Shown here piece after piece: positions 45,340 through 56,940 of a stretch of DNA of 64,000 nucleotides. A model generated the notes under the pieces. The model did no database searches and was not told where the DNA came from. It saw only the letters and a program-made list of their open reading frames with translations. The stretch lies in contig CM076193.1 in NCBI GenBank assembly GCA_038277395.1, forward strand, positions 118,326,133 to 118,390,132, read 5' to 3'. A program made the translations under genes and the position numbers. The stretch is from Dryocosmus kuriphilus. Taxonomy: Eukaryota > Arthropoda > Insecta > Hymenoptera > Cynipidae. Within the stretch, counting starts at the first letter, position 1. Every line of letters begins with the position of its first letter.

Positions 45340-47115
45340 GTGCAGGCTTTTCATACTCCCATGGATCCAACAAAACAAACTTTGAAATCTCCGCTGAACA
45401 GTGAAGTGCTCCCGAATACTTTCGACAAATGTGATAGCAAGCGTCAATCGTTTTGCCACGTTTGTGGTGAGTATAAAATGAAGAACAATTTGAGAAAGAT
45501 TCCAAACAAGATTAAAAGTATTTATAGAAATCTTTAGAACCGATGGAATGGAAAAAAAAAGAGGGTCGATCGAAACTAAAATTCAAGACTCCTGTTAGAT
45601 GGAGACAACCAAAAGGCGAGGAAGATTGCTATTTCTGTATGACGAATGTTGCAAGATTCAATAGTCGCAATATTTCTCAAATAGTTTACGGAAATTTTTC
45701 CAGTGTAACAAAGCCGACGATTCTATCTGATAATGCTGAGAACATGGCAGAAGTAGAATATGAAATCGTTGCATCTGTCAGTGAAGTGGAAAGTAAAGAC
45801 TATTCAAAACAAGAGTATGACAGATGTTCCGAAGCGGATGAAGTAATAAGTTCTGTAGACGATGAGAATTACAATCCACATTATCAAAACCATTCTGTAC
45901 CGCAAACCTTCTCACAAGAAGAACTTAATGATTTGATTAGGGATTTAGGGTTGTCGAAAGATAGAGCCGAGTTACTAGCCTCAAGGTTGAAAAAGAAGAA
46001 CTTGCTATCTAGTAAAACTAAAGTTACTTTCTACGAGATAGAGATAAAGAGTTCAGAAAGTATTTCTCGCGGGATGTAGATCTAGTTTACTGTATCGATG
46101 TAAAAGGCTTGATAAATAAACTAAAGACAAATTCCTACAGAGCTGAAGAATGGAGGCTGTTTATAGATTCATCAAAACGTAGTCTGAAGGCAGTGTTGCT
46201 CCATAATACAAATAAATATGCACCTATACGAATAGCACGCTCAACAGTATTGAAAGAAGAATATGTCAATATTGAAGCAGTGCTGAAGAAAATTAAGTAT
46301 GAAGAGCATAACTGGCAGATTTGTGGAGACCTCAAGATTCTGTCTATGATTCTTGTGCAACAATCGGGCTTTACTAAATTCCCATGTTCTTTATGCCTCT
46401 GGGATAGTAGAGATAGAAAAATTCATTATAAGCCGACTGATTGGACACCAAGATTGGAGTTGCTTCCAGTCTCACACAATGTAATACACGAACCACTTGT
46501 CGATCCTGCAAAAATCCTTCTGCCACCCCTTCATATGAAGCTTGGATTGATGAAACAATTTGTAAAAGCACTAGACAAAGACGGTCAATGCTTTGCTTAT
46601 TTAGTTCCTAAGTTTCCTGATATTTCTGAGAATAAACTGAAAGAAGGTATTTTTGATGGTCCTCAAATTCGCAACATGATGAAGGATGAACAATTTATAA
46701 ATATAATGAATGATGTTGAAAAGTCGGCATGGGTCAGTTTCAAGAAAGTTGCACAACACTTTATAGGTAATAACAGAAGTGAAAATTACAGGGTGATAGT
46801 GTCCACTATGGTTGAAAGCTTCAGGAAACTAGGTTGTTTGACGAATCTCAAATTGCATTTTCTTCATGCACATTTGGATTACTTTCCAAGTAACTGCGGA
46901 GATTTCAGCAAGGAGCAGGGAGAGCGGTTCCATCAGGATATCAAGACAGAGGAGCGTTGGTATCAAGGACAATAGGATGAGCATATGATGGCAGACTTCT
47001 GCTAGATGTTGAAAAGAGATTGTAATATAAAAGAGAGACAAAGAGAAGAAGAAGAAAACCACCCCATAGATCTTACAATGATAAGCGTGTACGCAAGACC
47101 AGAAAAACAATATAA
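45340..47115 (+). pseudogene. Decayed ERFHQDI-family protein, function unknown
   Basis: Three collinear frames make one gene. 45340-45537 holds a zinc-binding-like CHVCGEYKMK. 45543-46079 holds EDCYFCMTNVARF and an acidic linker ending VTFYEIE. 46109-46975 holds EWRLFIDSSKRSLKAVLLHN, KFPCSLCLWDSRDRK, LLPPLHMKLGLMKQFVKALD and EQGERFHQDIK. This is a protein family repeated many times in insect and cnidarian genomes, without an assigned function as far as I know. The breaks are a stop after YRNL with a missing Cys-rich piece, a frameshift near 46030, and TAG codons at 46973-46975 and 47003-47005 where the family usually has Trp. Its place between inverted arrays suggests a transposon-borne gene. 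Confidence 0.75.
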
Positions 47116-47329
47116 TAACATTCTAATTTTAGTATGGAAACCTGCAGAAAAACGCAGATCAGATGTACTTTCTGTGTGACGATCAACAGGGAAAAAACTT
47201 TGAAGTAGGTTTAGTCCCTTCCTTTCAATAAATCCTGCTGGAGCAATTTGAGCTAATAAAATATAACTCAGATTGGATTGACTCCTACTAAGACCTGGTT
47301 GCATTATATGTATGATGCTCAATGTAATA

Positions 47330-48290
47330 AGGGTGACGTTATACCCGCGAGAATAGCGTTCTTAGGAAATTTATCAAATCTAGGGGAAAATCCTGACCTG
47401 TTGAGTAAGAGCCAAGGTTAAATTCGTATTCAGCGCACAAAAATACATGAAGATATTATACTCTAACCTGTTTACAGATGATTTCAACAACAAGCGCAAT
47501 TTCATGCCCGAACAAGCTGATTTTATAGGAAAATATCCGCATCTAGGGGAAAACCCTGATGTGCTTCGAGAAAACTAAGGTTAGATTCGTATTCAAAACC
47601 CAAGAAATATAAATATACTATGCTTTGACCTGTTTCCAGACGATTTCAATAAAAAGGGTTATTTCATACCCGACAAAGCTGATTTTTAGGGAGTTTTCCA
47701 CGTCTAGGGGAAAATCCCGATGTTCTGGGGGGAAATCAGTCTGAGATTCGTATTCTGAGCACCAAAATACATTAAAATATCATGTCTGATCTTGTTTAGA
47801 TGATTTTAATACCAAGGGTAAATCATATCCAGAAAAGCTGATTTTCTAGGGAAATATCCGCATCTAGGGGAAAACCCTGATGTGCTTCGAGAAAACTAAT
47901 GTCAGATTCGTATTCAAAACCTAAGAAATATAAATATATTATGCTTTGACCTGTTTCCAGATGATTTCAATAACAAGGGTTATTTCATACCCGACACAGC
48001 TGATTTTTTAGGGAATTTTCCACGTCTAGGGGAAAAGCCCGATATTCTGGGGGAAAGCAGTTTCAGATTCGTATTCTGCGCACCAAAATACATAAAAATA
48101 TCATGCCTGGTCTTTTTTAGATGATTTTAATACCAAAGGTAAATCATATCCAGAAAAGCTGATTTTCTAGGGAATTTTCCGCGTCTAGGGGAAAACCCTG
48201 ACGTGCTGGGGAAAAAGTGAGGTCAGATTCGTGTTCAGCGCCCCAAAATACATATAGATACCATACTCTGATCTCTCGCAAAACCCACTT
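47330..48290 (-). repeat. Right subterminal array, six ~161-bp units
   Basis: The inverted counterpart of the left array. TCTAGGGGAAAA-type cores occur near 47378, 47542, 47703, 47864, 48025 and 48184, about 161 bases apart. Each is flanked by GATTTTAATACCAAGGGTAA-type sequence. Confidence 0.9.
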
Positions 48291-48299
48291 TTTTTTGTG

Positions 48300-49480
48300 G
48301 GCCTGTGTTATTTATTACTTTTTGGTAATGGAAGTTTATTTTTCGTGTTTATCGTACACATAAAAGATTATTTATAGTTTTCTGCAAATAGAATTCAGTA
48401 TCACGGCGAAGCATCGGTGAAATTAAAGGGGTTTATAAATATTTGAAAGTATAAATGCAATTAATGGTTAGTTTTAATTATTTTATTCAGTTACCTCCTA
48501 TAACATTCCTAAACTCTTGTCTAAGGAATAAATATATTCTAAACTCTTGTCTCTCTTCTAAAGTAATGTCACAGTCTTAAATTTCTAAACTTTTTAAAAA
48601 TGTTTTAACAAAAGAATTTTGTCGTCTAAGCCGACTTTACCATTGCACAGTATGTAACAAAAATTACTGCTAAGTTTTAAAATTATGAAAATCCTGATTT
48701 TAAATATAATAAAAATTTTGCTTATATTATTTTATTTTTCTAATTTCAAGTAACTGAATCAGAATCATTGAAATATATTTTTCAATAAATGCGTTTATTA
48801 AAACCTGCTGTTGAATATTAACGTTAATTTGAAATGAAAAATAATTTATAAGCTGATTTTCTAAATTTCACACCTAAAAACCCATAATTTTATACTGGAA
48901 AGAAATTGAGAACTTTTCTGCAAAATTTGAAGAAATAATTTTAAACATAAATTTTAAAAGTTTGCTGCAACTTGTGAGTGTCAATTAAAATTATATTTTC
49001 ATCCCTATGCTGAAAAAACAACTCGTAAAATACATAAGTTTAGAAATAAAACAATAAACAATAAATCTTATAACAACTGAGACTTATAATTTAATAGGTA
49101 TACTTTATTTTATAAATTGTATGTACTCACTCACCTTTTTTGCAAGTATGTTCCACCGTAACATCTTTTTGAGATCATTTTATGACTTTACGAGCTAAAT
49201 TTGCTCTTAGAACTTGACTAGATTTTCTTTCTAAAACTTATTTTACAGCAGCAGCCATAGATTCTTTTGGCCACTGTCTGTCAGTTTTTCTTTTGGCCAC
49301 TGTCTGTCAGTTTTTCTTTTGTAATTCCTTATTATTCTCCTCATTATTATTCAACCATTTCTTTCTATTTTAAAATACCACAGAAAAACAGAATTCAGAT
49401 GTTTAAATTTCAATCATTTTTATTTATTTACCTTATTTAATTTTTTTTGTTTACGAGAAATTCAATATCTTTATTTCTGT
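48300..49480. other. AT-rich interior of the TIR element, no gene seen
   Basis: No coding frame. A short local duplication occurs at 49261-49320, where TTTTGGCCACTGTCTGTCAG is repeated directly. Confidence 0.5.
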
Positions 49481-49575
49481 TACTCTTGAAAAGAACAACA
49501 ACGAAAGCCACAAATCTTGAGAAAAAATTTGGTGTCTCATTTGCCCCCGTATGCTCATCTGGCCCCGGTCTCGCC

Positions 49576-51503
49576 TATTAGAATTTTTATTTTAATACAT
49601 TCTGTATTAAAAATGTATTTATCAAAGCACTTAAACTGAACGATAAGTATAAATTGAATAATTTCTAATTCATACCATTATAACTAAAAGAATTTTAAAT
49701 TGAACCGTTTACACTTTTAAAAAGTACTAGCAAAAATGGATTCACCAAAATTATTGGCAACAAAGTATTAACGAAAAGTACTTACTCTTTCATTGCTAGT
49801 GACAAATATACAGACAAATTATTGTTAAGAATTACTCAAAAAGAACCAGTACTTTCTGTCAGTACTTTCTTCGAGTACATTTTTTTAATTCTTTCTCGAT
49901 AGTATTTTTTTCCAATTCTATTTTATCAATACTCGCAAAAATAGTATTGGATCGGTAAATACTTATTTCATTACTTCATTGAATATTTTTCCCAATACTT
50001 ATTTTTCATGACTAAATAATGGTTAAACGTCTATTTGCTTATAAAATTATCGCTTGTTTCCAATATTCAACAAGTACTAATGAAACATTAATTTTACATG
50101 TATTGGGTCAAAAAATTTAAGGAATAAAATATCTAAGTCAAAAGAAAAATTCTATTCTTTAATTTTTGTATAAGAAATGAAAATAAAATACATAATAATA
50201 GCTTATGAAAAAATTAAGGTTAATTCGTGTTATATTAAATTCTGAAGAAGTCAGGTATGGTTACATTTTTCAAAAATTATTTTAACAATTGTAAAATGTC
50301 CATTTAACGTAAAAAACGTATTTTTTTGTGTATTAAAGTAAGTTTGAGAAAATTGCTTTTGGACGACAAAAATTTTATAAAAGATAGTCCTAAACGTACT
50401 AAATATTGTTTCTCAATCCGGGCATTGTGGACTGAATAGTTTCATATCGTCAGTTGTAAACTTGAAAAAAATCGTGAATTTTTAATATTTTAATACTAAT
50501 TATTTCAGCAATAGTTTAGGGGTATTTTTTTATAAATTAAAAAAAAATATATTTCTACGGCTCTTAGAAGCCGAGATAATTTTTTTTGTTTAAATTTCTG
50601 TCTGCTAAACTATTTAATATTAAAAAACGAGCCTTGTTCTAATTTATTCTTTAACACCTGTAGATCAATGAAGTTAACATTTAGAAGTAGTAAAGTAGCT
50701 ATAATTACTCGAAAATGTTGTATAAATGTAGGTCATTTCCGTGAAATGACGCGCGTGCGTGCGTCTCGGCACTGCAACCTCAAAATCGAACGCCTTGATA
50801 AAATTCACGATATCTCCGTATTGGAAGCAGCAAAATGGATCATTTTTTTAAAATTGAAGGTATCTCGACGAAATAAAACGAATGAAAAGCTCAGATTTGA
50901 AGTTCGTTGTTGGGAATACCGTGAAAATTATAAACAATATTTCTTGTCGGGTTTTACGCGCTTTTTTCATAATTTAATTATAAACTTTCCTCATTTAGAG
51001 TGCGCCCTATGTTTTGCTTATTATTTTAATGTACTATAGTAGGAGAGAGAATGACACTATTATAATAAATAAAATTAGATGAACATAATATTTTGTATTA
51101 AACAATTTTATATTTACATGGACAGTACTTTTAGTAAATTATAATTATTTATTAATAAAATTATTTCTTAATTACTATAAAATAATCAAAATAGCGCGAA
51201 CATAAGAAAAAACAACAATATAAATAACACTAAATTTTCCTACTATATTTCTGCCAAAATTGGTTTTTCTGCATCAAGGAATTTTTTTTAATAAAATGTT
51301 TAAGCCACAACACGCAGAATATTTGATTTAATAGATATTTAAATTATTCATAGTGAAAGGGCTACGATATTTAAACTCTTACTGGGACTTATTAAAACTT
51401 TGGGTGACGAGACTCTAGGTTCGAAGCGTCAGTCTACTATCATAAAGCGATCTATTCAGATTATATTAGAACGCATTATTCAAAAAATACAAGAATAGTT
51501 TTT
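49576..51503. other. AT-rich DNA, no gene recognised
   Basis: Between 49740 and 50060 a word like AGTACTT / AAGTACT recurs often, giving a weak interspersed pattern. The 123-codon + frame at 50668-51039 has no family match; its centre (50725-50800) is less AT-rich. No RNA gene seen. Confidence 0.4.
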
Positions 51504-51858
51504 TATATAAATAAAGATATGTTGAGGTCTTTTTGGGTTTTTTGGTGTTTATTCAATAAATTTCATCCAACATGTTTCGAATTAGGTCTAATTCATATTC
51601 ATGGCGTTTTCGGTTTTATATTAACGTGTAAAAAGGAAAAGCATCTCCAAAAAGATGGTTTCTATAGAGTTTATAAAAACATATTCAAGTTAGGCGAAAA
51701 GATATAATTTATATAACGAAATGCTTCTCCTTTTTACACTTTAATATAAAACCGAAAACACCATGAATATGAATTAGACCTAATTCGAAACATGTTGGAT
51801 GAAATTTATGGAATAAACACCAAAAAACCCAGAAAGACCGCAACATATTTATTTATAT
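51504..51858. mobile_element. Hairpin (fold-back) element, ~355 bp
   Basis: Arms 51504-51641 and 51719-51858 are nearly perfect reverse complements (for example CATGTTTCGAATTAGGTCTA on the left and its complement on the right), with a spacer of about 75 bases. The high arm identity suggests a recent or hairpin-maintained structure. It has no coding capacity. Confidence 0.92.
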
Positions 51859-52039
51859 GATTACTGGGAAAAATAATAATACTAAATAGTTTTTTATGTT
51901 TGCCCAGATATTGTGAAAACTTTTTACACAAAGTGCTGAAAGGTTTTGCAAATCGAGAAAAGAAATTGGTCATAAAATTATATTGAACCGAACAATGAAT
52001 ATCGACTTACAGCAGCAGAAGATGGTTTTTCAGTCAAAG

Positions 52040-52877
52040 AGGCAACAGAATAATTAAAACGGCTATCGAACTGGCCAAAGAAAATAATTTTACCAAGGTC
52101 ATAATAGATGAAGATACTGAGTTATTAGTAATTTTTACGCAAATCGCCTACCCGTTAAAATTAAATAATATTAATTTTAAATTCCTAGTAAAAATAATAT
52201 TTCTGAAGGTATTTTCAGTTCATAGTTTTAAGCCGCAATTTAAGGATTTAGTTTGCTTTTTACACGCTTCTGCGGTTACGATACTACGTCGGAATTTTAT
52301 CAAATAGGCAAAAATAAAATAGTTTCTGTAATTAAAAATAATTCAAATCTACAAAACTTAGCTAGGGCATTTAACAATACTTCAACTGCTTCTACAGTAG
52401 CACAAAATACAAACGAAATAGTCTTAGCTTTGTACGGGAAAAAACACAATAAAAGAAGTATCTCCGAATTGAGGTATTTTCTTTTTAAAAATTTGGCAGC
52501 TAAAAAGTCCTTTAAATTAGAAAAATTACCACCAACCGAATCAGTTGCTACGATGCATGGTTACAGAGTTTACCACCAAATACAATTTACGGCTTGGAAA
52601 AAATTTAACTGACACTGCGTTGAGATGGAAGTGTACTGTAAACGGATTGCAGCCGATTTCTATTTCCGAAACTTTTATCTCCAGAAATTTAATAGAAGCA
52701 ATATTTTTTCCGTGCGGAAAAGGCTGTAAAACGGCAACATGTAGTTGCCGTAAACATGAATTACGATTTACAGACATTTGCTTCACCTGTAGAGGGCATA
52801 GTTGTACGAATATTGAAGTAGTTGATTTAATAAGAAGAGTTAAATCCCTCATTTTACGTCTGGGTAATTTTATATAA
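52040..52877 (+). pseudogene. Decayed multicopy protein with Cys-rich C-terminus
   Basis: The fragments in order are KTAIELAKENNFTKVIIDED then TELLVIF (52055-52140), CGYDTTSEFYQIGKNKI (52265-52318), KLEKLPPTESVATMHGYRVY (52516-52575), then after a frameshift LRWKCTVNGLQPI, GCKTATCSCRKHELRF, and CRGHSCTN. The order (an acidic D-x-D-x-[DE] nuclease-like block, a CG-DTTS block, a RVYHQIQ block, then a C-x-C Cys-rich tail) is that of an uncharacterised family with many copies in arthropod genomes. At least two frameshifts and stops break it. The function is unknown to me; a transposon origin is likely. Confidence 0.65.
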
Positions 52878-52953
52878 TTTATAACTTTAGATAAAAACCA
52901 ATAAAAAACGACATCTTCCAGACTAATAATTGAAAATCGATTTTATTCGAAAC

Positions 52954-52986
52954 GATTACGTTTCAGAAACCAGCTGGTTTCATCAG
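52954..52986 (-). ncRNA. Hammerhead-like motif 3' of the second PLE
   Basis: The minus strand reads CTGATGA, a palindromic hairpin (AAACCAGCTGGTTT), then CTGAAAC-GTA-ATC. The order equals the motif at 39008-39043, and both are followed by AATAAA and then GTCTGGA. The shared layout in two diverged PLEs supports a conserved element, although the cleavage triplet here would be ATC. Confidence 0.4.
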
Positions 52987-53019
52987 ATCTATATAAAAAA
53001 CATATTGGATTATAAATAC

Positions 53020-53579
53020 CAAGCATTATAATGTACCTAATGAATAATGTACAAATATAAATTTAAAAAGAATACCTTAAAACATTTTTAAAAAGAAGTT
53101 CCGTGTAATTTTTCTTAATGTGCGAGTTCCAAGTCTTTTTTTTAAACATTTTTAAGAAGTACTAAAATTATATAATGAAGTTAGGTTCAAATTACATGAA
53201 AAGTAAAAGCGAAATGTACAAAATATTTAATAGCAAAAGTAAAGAGAAAGTTTTTTTTCATACCTTTAAAAGATTTGTATTTCATATAATTTATTTGGTG
53301 TATTCAAGATATTGTTAGAATAGTGTAAAAAAGACAATAAAAGTGATTATGGAACGGAGCAATATGTGCTCCGTTTCCAGTTTGGAAACTTGTGAAACCA
53401 CACACATTAGGAATCACAATGCAACCCATCAGACAGCAAACGTAGGTGTAAGGAGGGTCGGCCGCCAATAACAATTACTGTGGTATAATTTATTTTGAGA
53501 TGAATTTAGAGAATTTTTATTTAGTTATAAAATCAATAATGTTATTATAAGAAGTACTAAAATAGTCTAAATCAGTAAC
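53020..53579. other. Probable 3' tail of the second PLE, nothing coding
   Basis: AT-rich DNA between the RT remnant and the hammerhead-like motif. It may contain the lost endonuclease part and terminal repeat of the PLE. No frame is recognisable. Confidence 0.35.
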
Positions 53580-55015
53580 TAAATTCATGCAAGATTCACC
53601 TTCTTGTTTAATAAAAACCATCTCCGGTAATTGAGATAATTACTTCTGAGTTTTGATTAGTAGTGTCAAAGGTGATATTGTCAATATTGTTGTTATTTCT
53701 TTTCTGTAGTCCAATTAATCTTTTTTTAATATGTTTTTCAATAAAATTATTTTTATAGTTATTAAAAGTTAATAGTTTTTTAATAGTTTTAAGTTTTCTG
53801 AGTGAAAAGAACTGTCTGCTAAAAGAATGGCCGAATCGACAAGATTTTTGATAATTCCAGTTTTATGCTCAATGAGATGATTAGAAAAATAGTTTAAATA
53901 TATTCCTGAATAAGTTGTTTTTGCGGAACCAATTAGTTTTTAACATATTGTTTTGAGATATTATTATTTCTAAATTTAAAAATCCAATTGAATTGTTTTC
54001 TTCTTTTTCGATTGTAAATTGTATTCTGTGATGATAAGAATTAAAAAGTGAAAGCAATAATTCTATTTTATTATTAGGAATAATTAAAAAGGAGTCATTA
54101 ACATAACGAACATATAACGGAATTTCAAAATTAATTTGATTAAGAACTTCTGATTCTAAGTCTTGCATAACAATTTCAGACAAAATAGCCAGAAATCGGT
54201 GAACCCATCGGCATACCATGTACCCGCTGGTAAAAGTCATTATTAAATTTATAAAAGGTGTTATTCATAAGAAAAGAAATGCCCTCCTTGAAATTGTCAA
54301 AAGGAATTTTTGTATTTTTCTTTATGTAATTCCATCTAGATTCTATGCTTTTCAAAACAAGTTCTAAAGAAACATTGGTAAAGAGTGATGTGACATCAAG
54401 TGAAACCATACTGTGATTATCAGGTATTTTAAAGTTTTTTATTTTATCTTTCAATTCAAATGAGTTTTTTTTATATTATAAGGATAAGATGGTAAAGAAT
54501 CAGAAATAATTTTGCTAAAAATTTTAGCTAAGAAATATAAGTAGGAGAACCTATGGAAGATACAACTGGTCTGAGAAGACAATTTTGTTCATGAATTTTC
54601 GGAAGTCCGTACATTCTAGCAATGTTAGTATTTGCCGTAAGTAAATCTGCTCTTTTTGTGTTAGGATTCAAAAAACCACTTGTCCTCCAACACGTCATTA
54701 CTGTTACACTGTCTTTATCAGCTTTGGTTACCAAAATCTTGTTTTTGTTCTTACTCAAAAAACTATTGGTTGTGTTTATTTTATTTGCAATGATTCTGTC
54801 TACACCTGAAATTCATTGTCGTTTCTTTAAATAGTTGGAAGCTAATGATAAGACTTTTTCTCTAAGTTCATCTCTACAATTATCTGGAATCTTAGAAATA
54901 TTGGATTCTAAATCTTTCACAATTTCAAAAATATGATTTGTTTTATTCGAAACAAAATTTGTGCTAAAGTTTTCGCCTAACCTCATGCAATTGGTGACGT
55001 GACACTCTGGTATAT
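53580..55015 (-). pseudogene. Penelope-like element, decayed, minus strand
   Basis: In translation order on the minus strand: KVLSLASNYLKK and NKILVTKADKDSVTVM (54720-54880), RMYGLPKIHEQN and RPVVSSIGSPT (54540-54620), MVSLDVTSLFTNVSLELVLK, YQRVHGMPMGSPIS (54190-54420), then a frameshift and YVRYVNDSFLIIP (54080-54110), and IQFTIEKE. All are PLE RT motifs in order. The catalytic YVDD is YVND. The GIY-YIG end is not recognised. The 5' part stops near 55015. Confidence 0.88.
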
Positions 55016-55685
55016 GTTCTTAAAGAAAAGATCATAGTCATTGGCAAATAAAAAGAAATTAAAGCCTTTTTAAAATATAGGCTGATGCAGATATTTTTGA
55101 AGAATTAGGATATGTATCAGGTGTTTTTTTTTGGACATACACACTTCTACACAAAATTAGGTATCGAGTTGAAATTTTGGGAAATTAAATCAAAAACACT
55201 AAGGAAGGCTTATCTAGCCCTAAATGTATTATAATTACAAAAGTTTGGAAACAAATTTTTTGAATTTTTCTTTGCAGGCTTGGCGAATTTGGCGTGGCTA
55301 TGAGACTTATCTAGATAAATACATATAAACACTTGGCGTACTCATTAAGCTGAAAAGAATTCAATTTTCACTCTTACTTATTAATGCTACTAATCCATAA
55401 ACTAGGAATTTTAAAAGTTTCCAACAAATTTTTAAAAATATTAGAGTAAAAATATTATTGTGTTTGCTGAGAAACGCCTGGGTCGTGTATTCGCTGCGTT
55501 TAACTAATGTCACAGCTAAGTTTTGTCACAGCTGGCTGTGTAGATTTATAGAGTAGAACGTTTACACCCAAAAACTCGACAGCCGGAAACCGGCTGTACT
55601 CGGGATGTAGGTTTTCTGCAATTTTCCTCACCCCTAGCCAAACGTCCAGGTAAATGCGAGTACTTCTAATAAAGTTGGAAGGTCC
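55016..55685. repeat. Dispersed repeat related to 10960-11160
   Basis: 55125-55250 resembles 10970-11080 (a 'gttgaaattttgggaaattaaat.aaaaacactaa.gaa' segment, then ATTATAATTACAAAA). The rest (55300-55685) shows no gene. Confidence 0.4.
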
Positions 55686-55837
55686 GTTAAGCTAGCACCT
55701 CCCCAATCAAATTTCGACATTTTGTATATCGTAGAATTTTGGGCTTTTTTTGGGATTTTTTTAGGCACCAATAAAAATTTTTGGGCTCCTTTACTTTTTT
55801 CAAAAAATCAACTTTCTTGTAGAGGTGCTAGCTTAAC
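55686..55837. mobile_element. 152-bp MITE with GTTAAGCTAGCACCTC ends
   Basis: It begins GTTAAGCTAGCACCTCC and ends with the complement (GAGGTGCTAGCTTAAC at 55822-55837). The interior contains a 'tttttgggctcct' phrase also found in the satellite units of the neighbour. The same terminal sequence starts the next element at 55838 without a gap. Confidence 0.88.
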
Positions 55838-56085
55838 GTTAAGCTAGCACCTCCACTGTGTTAAATAACAAAATAATAAAAATTCGACTTCACTAGAATT
55901 TTAGGCTTTTTTTTGGCTCTTGAATACCGCAAAAACCAATTTTCTAAAAACAACCCTTAAGGTACAAAATCAACCACCTTCCAAAAAATTCGATTTTTTG
56001 CTAATTTAATTCTGCCTTATTTTTGGGTTTTTTTTGACTCCTCGAATATGCCAGCTACGATTTTTGGGCTCCAACCCTTAGCGAA

Positions 56086-56630
56086 AAAAACTACCCCTTC
56101 TCGACAGCAAACTTATGACTTTCCTAAAAAATAATCTTTTTCAGATTTTTTCAATGCAAAGAGAGTCTACTATTTTTGGGCTCCTCAGAAATACCAACTT
56201 TGATTTTTGGGCTCCAACCCTTAGGGAAAAAAAACACCCCGTCTGTACAGCAGACTTATGGCTTTCCTAAAAAATAATCTTTTTCAGACTTTTTCAATGC
56301 AAATAGAGTCTATTATTTTTGGGCTTCTCAAAAATACCAACTCTGATTTTTGGGCTCCAACCCTTAGCGAAAAAAAACTACCCCTTCTCGACAGCAGACT
56401 TATGGCTTTCCTAAAAAATAATCTTTCTCAGACTTTTTCAATGCAAAGAGAGTCTACTATTTTTGGGCTCCTCAAAAATACCAACTTTGATTTTTGGGCT
56501 CCAACCCTTAGCGAAAAAAACTACCCCTTCTCGACAGCAGACTTATGCCTTTCCTAAAAAATAATCTTTTTCAGACTTTTTCAATGCAAATAGAGTCTAT
56601 TATTTTTGAGCTCCTCAAAAATACCAACAC
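56086..56630 (-). repeat. Satellite array, short arm (about four 143-bp units)
   Basis: Units in the opposite orientation to the main array, read on + as a 'gggctccaacccttagcgaaaa' block followed by ACAGCAGACTTATG and 'ctttcctaaaaaataatctt'. The Met-rich open frames across them follow from the repeat and are not genes. Confidence 0.93.
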
Positions 56631-56940
56631 GGGATCATTCTTTTTTGGAAAATTGTTTATAACACTCAGTTAAATTTACAAATAAAATTTCTTTGTTCCA
56701 CATATCCATCCTTATTATTTCTATTCAATTACGTCTCAAAATTAAGAAACTTGTTCAAAAATAAAGACTCATACTATTAAAATCGCCAATTTTTTGGATC
56801 TATGTATTAATATCTTGTTGATAACAAATACAAATTAGATAATCGGCTCTCTTGCGCTTCTTAAAAATTTTAATCTGAGAATTTTAGAAACAAAATATTT
56901 CGAAATCCATGCAGAATTTCTATAGAGGCATTTTCGAGGT
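56631..56940. other. Unique spacer between opposed satellite arms
   Basis: About 310 bases without satellite sequence separate the two array orientations. AT-rich, no gene; it would form the loop of the fold-back. Confidence 0.7.

Larger units (their letters stand above)
43924..49575 (+). mobile_element. TIR element carrying an ERFHQDI-family gene
   Basis: The ends are inverted: GGAGACCGGGCCGAGATGAG at 43925 against the complement of CTCATCTGGCCCCGGTCTCG at the right. Inside lie inverted subterminal arrays (44180-44820 and 47330-48290) and one decayed gene. The length is about 5.65 kb. The layout is that of a DNA transposon, but the protein is not a transposase I can name. Confidence 0.7.
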
